NCBI RefSeq assembly: GCF_000372725.1
Contig: NW_005196310.1
Location: 224,083-288,082, forward strand
Direction of reading: 5' to 3'
From: Emiliania huxleyi CCMP1516
Taxonomy: Eukaryota > Haptophyta > Isochrysidales > Noelaerhabdaceae
Length of the DNA: 64,000 bases
Every line of letters starts with the position of its first letter. Positions within the stretch are counted from its first letter, which is position 1. The notes under the pieces are model-generated. The model did no database searches, was not told where the DNA came from, and was given only the letters and a program-made list of their open reading frames with translations. A program made the translations under genes and the position numbers. Below are positions 34,001-44,700 of the stretch, in pieces.

Positions 34001-35831
34001 CCTCCTAGACACTTCCTAGACACCTCCTAGACACTTCCTAGACACTTCAACGCGGGAGGCTTCCAGGCGCCGCTGGCACCGCCATGGCCCGACTCGCATG
34101 CGTCGTCTCCTCACTCCTTCTGGCTGCTCCTCCAGGCTTTGCTGGACGTGCTCGCCGCCGGCGCCGAGGCGGAGCGGCAGGACAACCCCGGCCTCCCCTC
34201 GGCGCCATCGCGGCGCCCTCTCGGCTGTAGGAAGCGAGGCGGTGCAGCAAGACGTGTCCCTGACGCTGGCGGCGCTGCTCGAGGACGTGCACCAGCGGGG
34301 CGCGCTGCTCTTACTAGCTTGCCACTTCCTAGACACCTCCTAGACCCATGCTAGACACTAGACACTGCCAGACCTCCTAGACACTTCCTAGGCACCTCCT
34401 AGGCACTTCCTTGACACCTCCTAGACACTTGACCTCAGGCCGGAGGCGTGCCCACCCTGCTCCGGCTGGTCGAGTCGAAGAAGCCTGCCGCCGTCGCACC
34501 CGCCGCGAGGGTCCTCGCCAACTTGCTTCGCGATGAGCCGCCGGCCGGGCTCCCCGAGGCGGTTGCGCCGGCGCAGGCGCAGGCCCTGTCCAGGACACGT
34601 CCACGACATGTCAAAGACACACGTCCGCAGGCGGTTGCTCCGGCGCTAGTGCAGGCCCTGTCGACGGCGAAGCCTTCCGCTGTGGTTGACCTGCTCTCCG
34701 CGCTCTCCCACGTGCACGGCGTCTGCAGGCGCCCCCTCGCCCGTGGCCTCCGCCACGCTTGTGCAGGGCGTCTCTTCACACCTCTCTCTTCACACCCCTC
34801 GCTGCTCTGCTCTCGTGGGCCTCGCCTCGCACACGAAGCGCACCCCCCCCCCCCCCAATTAAACAGACGAAAGTCCGCTCAGATCGGCCTCACCCATGAG
34901 TGCGATTGGTCGGTCAGTCACCGATGAGTGCGTGTGCCGCCTCTTGATGCCAGCTTTCCCCCGAGCTCTCTTCACACCCCTCGGCCACTTGCACGAGGGT
35001 GTTTTCCTCGTCTCGGTCTCCCTAGTGACGACTCATTCCCCAGCCACTCGTGAGCAGTGCCTGCCCGTTGGCGTCGTAGGAGGGCGTCCCCCTCGTCTCG
35101 GTCTGCGCGCAGTGGGCATCCGACGAGGCAGCGGCCAAGGTCTGCCGCAGGCTCGTCGAGTGCCGCGCCTTCTGAGACATTCCAGAGACACTTCCGAGAC
35201 ATTTCCGAAGGTCTGCCGCAGGCTCGTCGAGTGCCGCGCCGACCCGAGCTGCCGCTCGCGCGCGGGGCTCTCGCCGCAGGCCTCTCCGAGACACTTCCGA
35301 GACACTCCCGAGCCACTCCCGCCCTACCGGACCTTTCCCGGACCTTTCCTGAAACCTCTCCTGAAACCTCTCCTGGACGGCTCGCTTGGACGGCTCGCCG
35401 CAGGTCATGGCGGCGCGCTCGGGCAACGCGGCGACGGCGGCGGCGATCGCGCAGCTGGCGGCGAAGGCGACGCCTCTCCCCTTTGGTCCAGCCCAGACCT
35501 CCTCTCCTCGTAGGCGCTCGCGCAGCTGACCGAGAAGCTCACCGACGGCGCGCGGGAGGGGCTCGACGCGGCGGCCGCTGGCACGCCTCCAGTGCAGCGG
35601 TGCGGGGTGGAGAGAGAGAGAGCCTTCCCTGACCCTTCTTTGGAACGATCCCCCGTGCAGGCCAGCCGCCGGTGGTTCGAAGAGCGACCCGTCGAGGCCG
35701 CGGCGGGAAGAACAAGAGCTGAGCACGCACGCCGGGGCGGAGTGGCAGTCTTTGTGGCGTTTCGGCGTGGTCTTGCCAGCCTGGTGAGGGGCGGGGTGCC
35801 GAGGCATCGTCTCACCATGCGTGAGGTCTGA
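28066..35831 (+). CDS. WW - FYVE - armadillo-repeat protein, many exons
   Basis: Exon 1 (28066-28605) has two WW domains: GYQKLSDPSTGRPYYVNLVT (first Trp replaced by Tyr) and LAANWEERLDPSTGRTFYID. The next exon (28673-28917) is a FYVE-type finger with RKHHCRYCGQIVC and VRVCDVCYEQL; membrane-lipid-binding domains of this type act on endosomes. Armadillo-like repeats follow in many exons, for example QLQALSALSQLSAEPVQAHA (32300), QHCALSAVANLSFVPSAVG (33130), QLQTVYALGALAAEEEAAAS (33715) and PTLLRLVESKKPAAVAPAAR (34455). Exon junctions I resolved: 28605|28673, 29367|29436, 33588|33669. Introns contain CTAGACACTTC, GGCCGAGAGGT and CGGACCCTTCT minisatellites and begin with copies of the next exon. 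The 3' end lies inside an inverted repeat and is uncertain. It may be two genes. Confidence 0.65.
28606..28672 (+). other. 67-nt intron bounded by 20-nt direct repeats
   Basis: The intron starts GTGACGCAGTGCTTTCTGAC, and the following exon starts GTGACGCAGTGTTTTCTGAC at 28673. The filler is four CTAGACACTTC units. Splicing joins DDE to VTQCF in frame. Confidence 0.8.
28920..29290. repeat. two minisatellites (GATGGCCGAGAGGTGGCC, CGGACCCTTCT)
   Basis: Positions 28925-29165 are tandem GAGATGGCC/GAGGTGGCC units. Positions 29190-29285 are tandem CGGACCCTTCT units. Between and after them are two partial copies of the next exon's start (GCGGCCAA ... GCATGGACCC at 29170 and 29291). Confidence 0.8.
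30175..30355. repeat. minisatellite of CTAGACACTTC / CTAGGCACCTC units
   Basis: An intron of the armadillo gene. The upstream exon sequence GCCGCTGCAAGAG recurs at its 3' end. The same unit fills introns at 25145-25215, 28630-28672, 31983-32080, 32918-32950, 33925-34060 and 34325-34430. Confidence 0.8.
31040..31440. repeat. 33-bp tandem repeat, about 12 units
   Basis: Units of GAAGAAGGGGTGCACTGGGG plus AGGGCTCAAGTCT (33 bp, 11 codons), with GGGCTC or GGCCTC variants, in an intron of the armadillo gene. Because the unit is a multiple of three, it leaves long artificial ORFs on both strands. Confidence 0.85.
31980..32240 (+). other. intron containing nested duplications of its own ends
   Basis: A GC-AG intron whose removal joins QLFES to GGLVLLSEQLDSG in frame. 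Inside it, CAGCTCTTCGAGTCGG plus the minisatellite is present twice, and CGTCCTGCTGTCGGAGGACG plus a CACGTCC-type block is present twice. Confidence 0.65.
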
Positions 35832-36017
35832 CGCTCTTCCTCCAGATCTGAGACGGGGCCGGGTGAGAGAGAGAGAGAGAGAGGGAGCCGAGCGAGCGGT
35901 ATGATGACGTTCTCACACGGCTCTGACACTAGAGAGCTTCCCTCTACGTAGCTGTGGTGCTCGTGACTTTGCTCGTGCTGTTGACGTTGAGAGAGCTCCG
36001 GCGGCCCGCGCGCATGC
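34872..36017. repeat. left arm of 1.15-kb inverted repeat
   Basis: Reverse complement of 40550-41709, with near identity and a few indels (the arms are 1146 and 1160 nt). It carries exon-like sequence LVSVCAQWASDEAAAKVCRR, AARSGNAATAAAIAQLAAKA and LAQLTEKLTDGAREGLDAAA. It ends exactly at the assembly gap, so it could extend further. Confidence 0.85.
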
Positions 36018-36500
36018 NNNNNNNNNNNNNNNNNNNNNNNNNNNNNNNNNNNNNNNNNNNNNNNNNNNNNNNNNNNNNNNNNNNNNNNNNNNNNNNNNNN
36101 NNNNNNNNNNNNNNNNNNNNNNNNNNNNNNNNNNNNNNNNNNNNNNNNNNNNNNNNNNNNNNNNNNNNNNNNNNNNNNNNNNNNNNNNNNNNNNNNNNNN
36201 NNNNNNNNNNNNNNNNNNNNNNNNNNNNNNNNNNNNNNNNNNNNNNNNNNNNNNNNNNNNNNNNNNNNNNNNNNNNNNNNNNNNNNNNNNNNNNNNNNNN
36301 NNNNNNNNNNNNNNNNNNNNNNNNNNNNNNNNNNNNNNNNNNNNNNNNNNNNNNNNNNNNNNNNNNNNNNNNNNNNNNNNNNNNNNNNNNNNNNNNNNNN
36401 NNNNNNNNNNNNNNNNNNNNNNNNNNNNNNNNNNNNNNNNNNNNNNNNNNNNNNNNNNNNNNNNNNNNNNNNNNNNNNNNNNNNNNNNNNNNNNNNNNNN
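36018..36500. other. assembly gap (Ns)
   Basis: 483 undetermined bases. Reading frames drawn through it are meaningless. Confidence 0.99.
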
Positions 36501-36970
36501 AGTACCAGCCGCCCCCCGCGCCGCCGCCCCAGCAGCAGCAGCAGTACCAGCAGCAGCAGCAGTACCACCAGCCGGCTGAGCCGCCGCCGCCGCAGCCGCA
36601 GTACCAGCCGCCGCCGCAGACATCACCGCCACAAGAGGTTGAGCCGCCGCCCCAGCAGCAGCAGCAGCCGCCGCCGCCGCCGCCTCTGCAGCAGCAGCCG
36701 CCGCCGCCGTCTCTGCAGCAGCCACCGCCGCCGCCTCTGCAGCAGCAGCCGCCGCCCGCCGCGCCGGCAGCTGGCGCGGAGCAGCCGGCGGCGTCGTACT
36801 TTGATGCGCCCGCGCTGCGGCCGGCGCGGGCGACGGCCCTCCCTCTTGGTGCATCGATTCGCCGAGGGACAGCCGAGAGGGTGACTGATTAGGCGCCGAG
36901 CGAGGAGCCGCCATTCATCGACATGAACGCGGCGGTGGCGGCACCCGCGGCCTCGCCGTCGCTGCTGTGA
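36501..36970 (+). CDS. Gln/Pro-rich protein, 3' part
   Basis: The frame emerges from the gap as repeated YQPPPAPPPQQQQQ-type text with poly-Gln and poly-Pro runs (LQQQPPPPSLQQPPPPPLQQ), then turns into AAGAEQPAASYFDAPALRPA. A GC donor at about 36827 and an acceptor before 36892 (GATTAG|GCGCCGAG) would join it to APSEEPPFIDMNAAVAAPAA, SPSLL and a stop at 36970. The intron start resembles the exon start, as elsewhere here. The N-terminal portion is lost in the gap, so no function can be given. Such tails occur in transcription and RNA-processing factors, but that is only a possibility. Confidence 0.5.
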
Positions 36971-37485
36971 TGCTTGCGCAAGGCGAGGGCTGTGGCGTGG
37001 ACGCTGCTACGTGCTGGTCTCTATCCGTGGGCGCATGTTGCGCGAGGTGTGCTCAATGCGCTCGTGGAGATCGCCTCCGTGGCGCATCGTCCCTCGAGCG
37101 AAGATAGCCAAGAGGGGCGAGCTCGCGTGTCGGCTGCGGGGAGCCGCGCCCTCGCTCGCTAAGGAGCTGCAGGGGGCGGTCGGGGAAGGGGCAAGGGGAA
37201 GGAAGAAACGGTTGGGGCTCTGGGGGCAAGAGAGTGCCTCTAGGGCGTCGTTGCTTTGCTGCGATGTCTTAGCAGCGTTTTGGCTGAAGTGCCATGTGAG
37301 TAAGGGCCGCAACAGGATTAGTTGATCACGATAATAAACACGTGCATGGCTCGCGCGAGCTTGTGCTCTGTGCGTATTCAATGAGAACAGTGGAAAAAGA
37401 TCTGACAGAGACCCCGCCGTCCTCGCGCTGGGAGAAGCGATACCCGCCCGCCGCCGCACCCGCGCCTAAGACTAAGCCCACTCCA
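36971..37485. other. no recognisable gene
   Basis: Positions 37013-37096 are partly repeated at 39577-39668 (CTATCCGTGGGCGCATGTTG and variants), giving direct repeats around the Kelch and acidic ORFs. The rest is unremarkable. Confidence 0.45.
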
Positions 37486-38360
37486 CTACATCCAGACTGC
37501 GATAGAATCGCGTCGCGCCGTCACCATCGGAGCCACTGCCTCCCACGCATTCGTACCCAAGTCGTACCGCTCCACCGAGCTGGGGGGACGTCGTTGTTGA
37601 AGCCGGCACCCTGTCCGCCCACCGCGTACAGCTTGCCGTCGAGCACCGCCACGGCGTGAGCCCGCCGCGCCGCTGCCATCGGCGCCACCGCCTCCCACGC
37701 GTTCGTCGCGGGGTCGTACCGCTCCACGGAGGTGAAGACGTCGCCGTCGGACTCGCCTCCCACAGCGTAGAGCTCGCCGTCGAGCGCCGCCACGGCGTGG
37801 TTAAGCCGCACCCCTGCCAGCGGCGCCACCTTCTCCCACGCTTTCCTTTCAAAGTCGTACCGCTCCACCAGGTTGGAAGGTTCGAGGTCAGCCTCATTCA
37901 TGCCGCCCGCCGCGTAGAGCTTGCCACCGAGCACCGCCATGCCGACAGACCTTCGTGCCGTCGGCATCGGCGCGACAGCCTCCTCCTCCCACTCATTCGT
38001 TGACGCGTCGTACCGCTCCAGCGAGTTGAGACGCTCGCCATCGTTGTTGTCGCCGCCGATCACGACCATGCGCGGCCTCTCGCGCTTCTTCAGCGTCTCC
38101 TTCCAGCCGCGGCGCCACGCGCGGCACGTCCCCTTGGCGGCGTGCTCCTTGGTCGGCAGCTGGGCGAGGATGTGCGGGGCGAGGTCCGGCGAGAGGAGGA
38201 CCTCGGAGAGGACCCACTCGGGCTGCTCCACGAGCCGAGCGGCGTGCTCCTCCGCCACGCGCAGCGCGGCGTCGCTCGCGCCCGCCTGCGCCTCGATGAT
38301 GGCGCACAGCTGCGCTGGCGAGAGGCCCGCGACGCGCGCGCCGATGCGGTGGGAGGCCAT
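37486..38360 (-). pseudogene. F-box/Kelch protein with a single frameshift
   Basis: Starts MASHRIGARVAGLSPAQLCA at 38360. The N-terminal module includes VLSEVLLSPDLAPHILAQLP and GTCRAWRRGWKETLKK, resembling an F-box (substrate adaptor of SCF ubiquitin ligases). Kelch blades follow (NSLERYDASTNEWEEEAVAP, NLVERYDFERKAWEKVAPLA, TSVERYDPATNAWEAVAPMA), ending with a fourth. Near 37590 the frame shifts by one base in a C run (GACGTCCCCCCAGC), after which SSVERYDLGTNAWEAVAPMV continues in another frame to a stop at 37486. One sequencing error in a homopolymer would also explain it. Otherwise the copy is well preserved. Confidence 0.75.
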
Positions 38361-38551
38361 CCGCACCGGCAGTCTACACTACTGGGCCTAGGTCGCTTGC
38401 AAGGTTCTCGAGGTGTGTCTCGGAGAGGCGATTGCGGCGTCGTGCGTCCATCGCGTGGTGGTGAGGTAACTCTGTCGGGTATGTGACTTGGTTGCAGCCA
38501 TTATAGAGCCGAGCCGTTTTAATAGCACGGCCGGGCACGGTCGTATCTCGC

Positions 38552-39413
<862 letters not shown>

Positions 39414-39414
39414 G

Positions 39415-39520
39415 CTCACCCACGCGCACCGGGCCTTGCACTTTAAATGCCGTGGGGCTCCTGTCGTTAGACGTGGAGACGCGAGGGTCGCCCCCCCTTG
39501 CCCCACCACCTCGTGTGTGT
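39415..39520. repeat. copy of an intron-resident element of about 100 nt
   Basis: Contains GGGCCTTGCACTTTAAATGC, GACGTGGAGACGCGAGGGTC and GCCCCACCACCTCGTGTGTG. The same succession of blocks lies in introns of the GH28 gene (10452-10560) and the ChaN-like gene (23811-23930). Confidence 0.65.
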
Positions 39521-39725
39521 GGAGAAGTTTACCTTACCTTACCTTACCTTCTTCACCTTCCTGCCTAACCTAACACCTGGTCTCTATTGTTGTAAAACTC
39601 TATTCGTGGGCGCATCTTCCGCGAGGTGTGGTCAATGCGTGGAGATCGCCGTCGTGGCGCATCGAGGCACCGTATAAACACAAACTCCTCTTCCGGGACT
39701 GATTTTTTTCTTTTTGTTTACAACG

Positions 39726-40349
39726 ATGCGCGGCGTCGGCTCGCCGCTACTCCGCAGCAGCGCGGCAGCGCTGCTCCGACGCCATTCTTCAACCTTGCTC
39801 CACCGAGCGGATCGCGGACTGCCTCTCCTCGCCGCCTCTGCCTCGTGCCCGACGCCGCGCGTCCGCGCACAACACGCCTTCGCAAAGCCGCCCGAAGGGC
39901 CCGAGCTGGACTCTGCGATCCACGAGATCAACGCCGAAATGGCGGAGCTGTTTGGAACCGCGCCTGGCGAGGATCCTCCCTCGCAGCGAGATCTGCCCGG
40001 CCTCGCGCAGGCCGCGAGCAGCCATCAGAGCCCGCACGCGCCGCCCGGAAAGTCTGCTGACCTGCAGTCTGCAGCGCTGGCCGCGCTGGCGGCGGGGATG
40101 CGGGACGCGGCGCAGGCGCCGGGCGGCGGTCCCGTTCCGCTCGCGGCCGCCTCCCCGATGCCGGCCCGCGCCCACACCAGCAGCGGCGCCGCCGTCGCGC
40201 TGCACGCAAAGATCGTCTGGGCGACGGACGAGCTGTCGCGGGCAGCCGAGCCTGCAAAGGCGACGGAGCTGGCGAACCTGATCGGCGCTTGCGCGCGCGC
40301 GGCGAGCGAGCTCGGCGAGCCCTTCGCCGGGCGGCCGCCCTCCCAGTAA
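39726..40349 (+). CDS. hypothetical protein with mitochondrial-type presequence
   Basis: A single-exon frame of 207 residues from ATG 39726. The first 35 residues (MRGVGSPLLRSSAAALLRRH and on) are rich in Arg, Ser, Leu and Ala with no acids, typical of a mitochondrial targeting peptide. The mature part has helical segments (ELDSAIHEINAEMAELFG; ADLQSAALAALAAGMRDAAQ; VALHAKIVWATDELSRAAEP) separated by Pro/Ala linkers. I do not recognise a family. An upstream sequence repeat (39577-39668) and a poly-T run at 39702-39716 precede the start. The coherent targeting peptide and helices make it likely real. Confidence 0.55.
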   Translation: MRGVGSPLLRSSAAALLRRHSSTLLHRADRGLPLLAASASCPTPRVRAQHAFAKPPEGPELDSAIHEINAEMAELFGTAPGEDPPSQRDLPGLAQAASSHQSPHAPPGKSADLQSAALAALAAGMRDAAQAPGGGPVPLAAASPMPARAHTSSGAAVALHAKIVWATDELSRAAEPAKATELANLIGACARAASELGEPFAGRPPSQ

Positions 40350-40549
40350 GTGCGTGTGTTGCGGCCTACTGGTGTGCTGTCAGTGGTGGGTGTGAGAGAG
40401 GGAGATATAGTCGCTTGATATTTAGGCATCGGCAACGTATGTCGGTGTGTTGTGCTTGTGCTACGCCGTACGCGCTCCACCGCGAGCCCGCTTTGAAACA
40501 ATGTCAAAAAAATACACGATGACTAAACGGCAAGATGTTGCAGCACGCC

Positions 40550-41709
40550 GCATGCGCGCGGGCCGCCGGAGCTCTCTCAACGTCAACAGCACGAGCAAAG
40601 TCACGAGCACCACAGCTACGTAGAGGGAAGCTCTCTAGTGTCAGAGCCGTGTGAGAACGTCATCATACCGCTCGCTCGGCTCCCTCTCTCTCTCTCTCTC
40701 TCACCCGGCCCCGTCTCAGATCTGGAGGAAGAGCGTCAGACCTCACGCATGGTGAGACGATGCCTCGGCACCCCGCCCCTCACCAGGCTGGCAAGACCAC
40801 GCCGAAACGCCACAAAGACTGCCACTCCGCCCCGGCGTGCGTGCTCAGCTCTTGTTCTTCCCGCCGCGGCCTCGACGGGTCGCTCTTCGAACCACCGGCG
40901 GCTGGCCTGCACGGGGGATCGTTCCAAAGAAGGGTCAGGGAAGGCTCTCTCTCTCTCCACCCCGCACCGCTGCACTGGAGGCGTGCCAGCGGCCGCCGCG
41001 TCGAGCCCCTCCCGCGCGCCGTCGGTGAGCTTCTCGGTCAGCTGCGCGAGCGCCTACGAGGAGAGGAGGTCTGGGCTGGACCAAAGGGGAGACGCGTCGC
41101 CTTCGCCGCCAGCTGCGCGATCGCCGCCGCCGTCGCCGCGTTGCCCGAGCGCGCCGCCATGACCTGCGGCGAGCCGTCCAGGAGAGGTCCAGGAGAGGTT
41201 TCAGGAAAGGTCCGGGAAAGGTCCGGTAGGGCGGGAGTGGCTCGGAAGTGTCTCGGAAAGTGTCTCGGAAGTGACTCGGAAAGTGTCTCGGAGAGGCCTG
41301 CGGCGAGAGCCCCGCGCGCGAGCGGCAGCTCGGGTCGGCGCGGCACTCGACGAGCCTGCGGCAGACCTTCGGAAATGTCTCGGAAGTGTCTCTGAAATGT
41401 CTCAGAAGGCGCGGCACTCGACGAGCCTGCGGCAGACCTTGGCCGCTGCCTCGTCGGATGCCCACTGCGCGCAGACCGAGACGAGGGGGACGCCCTCCTA
41501 CGACGCCAACGGGCAAGCACTGCTCACGAGTGGCTGGGGAATGAGTCGTCACTAGGGAGACCGAGACGAGGAAAACGCCCTCGTGCAAGGCAGTGGCCGA
41601 GGGGTGTGAAGAGAGCTCGGGGGAAAGCTGGCATCAAGAGGCGGCACACGCACTCATCGGTGACTGACCGACCAATCGCACTCATGGGTGAGGCCGATCT
41701 GAGCGGACT
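40550..41709. repeat. right arm of 1.15-kb inverted repeat
   Basis: Reverse complement of 34872-36017. Here the exon-like sequences read on the minus strand and lie downstream of the ankyrin exons of the long minus-strand gene. Confidence 0.85.
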
Positions 41710-44700
41710 ATCGACTGATGAATTGATGAATGGCTCATGAGTGCCGGCGGCCTGCGAGCGGACGTTTGCAGCAGCCTCGAGCTGGCTCGGGGGCAAACAG
41801 AGCAGCAGCAGCTCTGCCGCCTGGCCCAGCTGACCCTCGGCGCAAAGCATCAGCGGAGTGGCGTATTCGAGCCGCGCGGGCGGGTCGGTCGCGTTGCAAC
41901 CAGAGGCGAGCAGCAGCTGCACCACCTGCTCACTGAGCCGTGCCGTGTGAAGAGCGCCTCTTGACACGACGGCTGGGCAGCAGCTGCACCACCTGCAGGT
42001 GTGACTCGCCCCGCAGCAGCGCCAGGTGGAGCGGAGGCCAGCCACACGCCGAGCCGTCGTCCACCTTGAGAATCAACCAATGTGTGCATCCGCCGAGATG
42101 CACCCGAGTTGCCAACCAGTGTGTATGCATCCGCCGAAGAGATGTGCGACCGTAGTGCATCGTCACCGCAAGCAGTGCTGGCGTGTTAGTGCAGCTGCCA
42201 CGTGTTGATCGGATGCAATGCAATCGGCATCGTTGAATAAGCACTGATAGGCCGCCCACCTTTGCGCCCGGCGAGCGCAGCGCCACAACGGCAGACGCCA
42301 CGTCGACAGGCACGCGGTACGCGGCGGCGCCTGGTGGCGGACTCGGTGACTCATCGACGGCAACGGAAGAGAGGACGGCGTCAACGCCGTGTCACGCGGC
42401 GGCGCCAGCGGAGGCGAGCTGGTCCTCGGCCACCACCTCGGCTACGCCTCGGGTGTGTCTCGGCTAAACCCTCGCCGAGCGGGGAGAACTGGCCCTCCTC
42501 GCGGCTCCTGACGAAGTAGCGCTGCAGCAGCTCCAGCCTCAGCCGGCCGACTGAAGACGTCTCGCCTGCGGGACATGTCACGGACATGTCGCGGACATGT
42601 CACGGACATGTCATGGACACCGACGGCAAGCGTCTCGCCCTCGCCGCCGCTGCGGCAGACGCCGAGCCCTCCCGCCTTCTCAATGGGCGCCTGTCCACAC
42701 ACACGCACCGAGCTGTGAACGGCGCCTCGTCACAGCGAGAGCCCTCTTCGACGGGCGCCGCGAGCGTGGCGAGCGCAGACGTCGCGCCCTTCTCCCTCGC
42801 CTAGTCACCGGTGGCCAACCATTGTCGCTCACCAATCAAAGGGGGCGGACGCCGCGCCCTTCTCCCTCGCCTCCTTGACCTTGCGACCCTCCGCAAGCGT
42901 CGCCTCCGCCAGTCGTGCGCTCGCCGCCTCCCCCTCCCGCGCCTGCAGCGCCGCCTGAGTCAGCTCGCGGCTCCGCCTCCGCTCCGCCGCCCTCCCCGCC
43001 GCCCCCACTGCCGTCGCCGAAGTCGGCGCAAGTGTGGGCGCCTCTCCCGAGGGCGAATCGCTCGCGGCGCTCTCCTCGCCCCCCTCGCCCGCCCATGGCT
43101 GCGCGTCGCCTGTTCACACCCGCACCGCCGTGAAGAGACGCCGGTCGCAGCCCGCCGACCCGCCCGCGGCTGCGCGTCGCCGTCGACGACTGTCTGGAAG
43201 TCGACGAACTGTGCGGCGGGCGCCTGGGAAGTGTACAGCGCCGTGAAAAAGAAAGGCGGCCGACGAATCGAAGCACTGCGCGGCGGGCGCCTCGAACTGG
43301 TTGAGGTGCGATCTCCCCATATCTCCCCATATCTCCCCATATCTCCGCGCCTCGAACTGATTGAGCAAGTCGTGCCACTCCGCCTCTAGCCGCCGAGCGT
43401 CGCGCTGCGGCAGCTGCTGCGGAGGGCTGAAGGGGAGCTGCACGCCTTGCCCCCGCCCCCGCCCCCTCCCACCGCCCGCCGCCCTGCCGTCCTTCATCCC
43501 TCCGCCAGACGCGGCTCGATCCGCCTCCGACTCCTCCTCCGCCTCCCGCCCCGCCTCCCTCCCCGCCTCGAGATGGCCAGACTCAGCGCGCTTCTGGTGC
43601 GGCGCAGGCGCCTCGACTGCGCACTCCGTCGCCCCCGCCTCCGCCTCCGCCTTCTCCGTCTCGTCTGCTCCTCCGGCCTGCGAATCAATTCATCACTCCT
43701 CTCGTCTGAGTCAAGTACTGCTGTCTCCGTCTCGTCCGCTCCTCCGGCCTGCGACCGCTGCGCGCGCTCAAAGAGAATGCTCGGCAGCTGCGCCGCCACC
43801 ACGCCCTGCTCCGCCCCCTCGCCGCTCCTCCCCTCGCGATCCGCCCGAGTCTCCTCCGCCTGTTCACGGCGGGAGGCGGTGTGAAGAGACGCCGTCCACA
43901 CCCCGCCGCTCCGCACCTCTGAGGCGGTCGGAAAGGCTCTCTCGGCCGCCTCTCGGCCGCCTCTCGGCTACACCTCCCGCCTCTGAGATTGTCGAGAAGG
44001 CCTCGGCGAGCAGCCGCGACAGCGAGACGGACCTTCGTCGTTTGCGGTGAGGACGGTGAACGTGAACGAAATCGAATGGACGGTCAGCAGCCGCGGCAAG
44101 GAGACGGACCGGCGAGAGGACGAGACGAGCCGCTGCTGCTGGTCCTCCTGTGGGTAATCAACGCCAGCTGACAACGAATAGAACGACAGCAGACTGTCTC
44201 CGAGAGCTGGCTCTCCTCCGCCGGCGCCGGCGCGCAAAGCCTGCCCTCCCTCTCCGCCTCGCTCACGCCCCCCGGCTCCTCATCAGTCAGCCCGCCAACC
44301 TGCTCACAGCATGGGGCCGTGAAGAGGCGCCGTTCACAGCCCGGCGCCGCCACCAGCTCCGCCCGGCCCGCCCCCGATCTCGGGCTGGAGATCGTGTGCA
44401 GCCGCGGCAGCGCGCCAATCACAGACCGGACCTCGCCCGGCTCGGCGACGGGGTACATCGGCAGCCGCAGCGGCACGTACCCATTCGACTTGTCTCGCAC
44501 CCGCAGCGTCAGCTTCTCGCCCTCCGCCGCCCTCGTCTCCTCCTCCCTCGCCTCTGCGCGCGCCACCAGCGCACGCAGCTCGGCCAAGTCGTCCGGGTGG
44601 ATGGTGCCTGCTCACACCAACCTCCCCTCTCTCGGCTCACCTCGGCTCATCTCGGCCCATCTCGGCATATCTCGGCTCATCTCGGATGGTGCCGATCATA

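Noticed and set aside
35405..36914. ORFs of 300-390 codons across the gap
   Set aside because: They run through undetermined bases and are artefacts.
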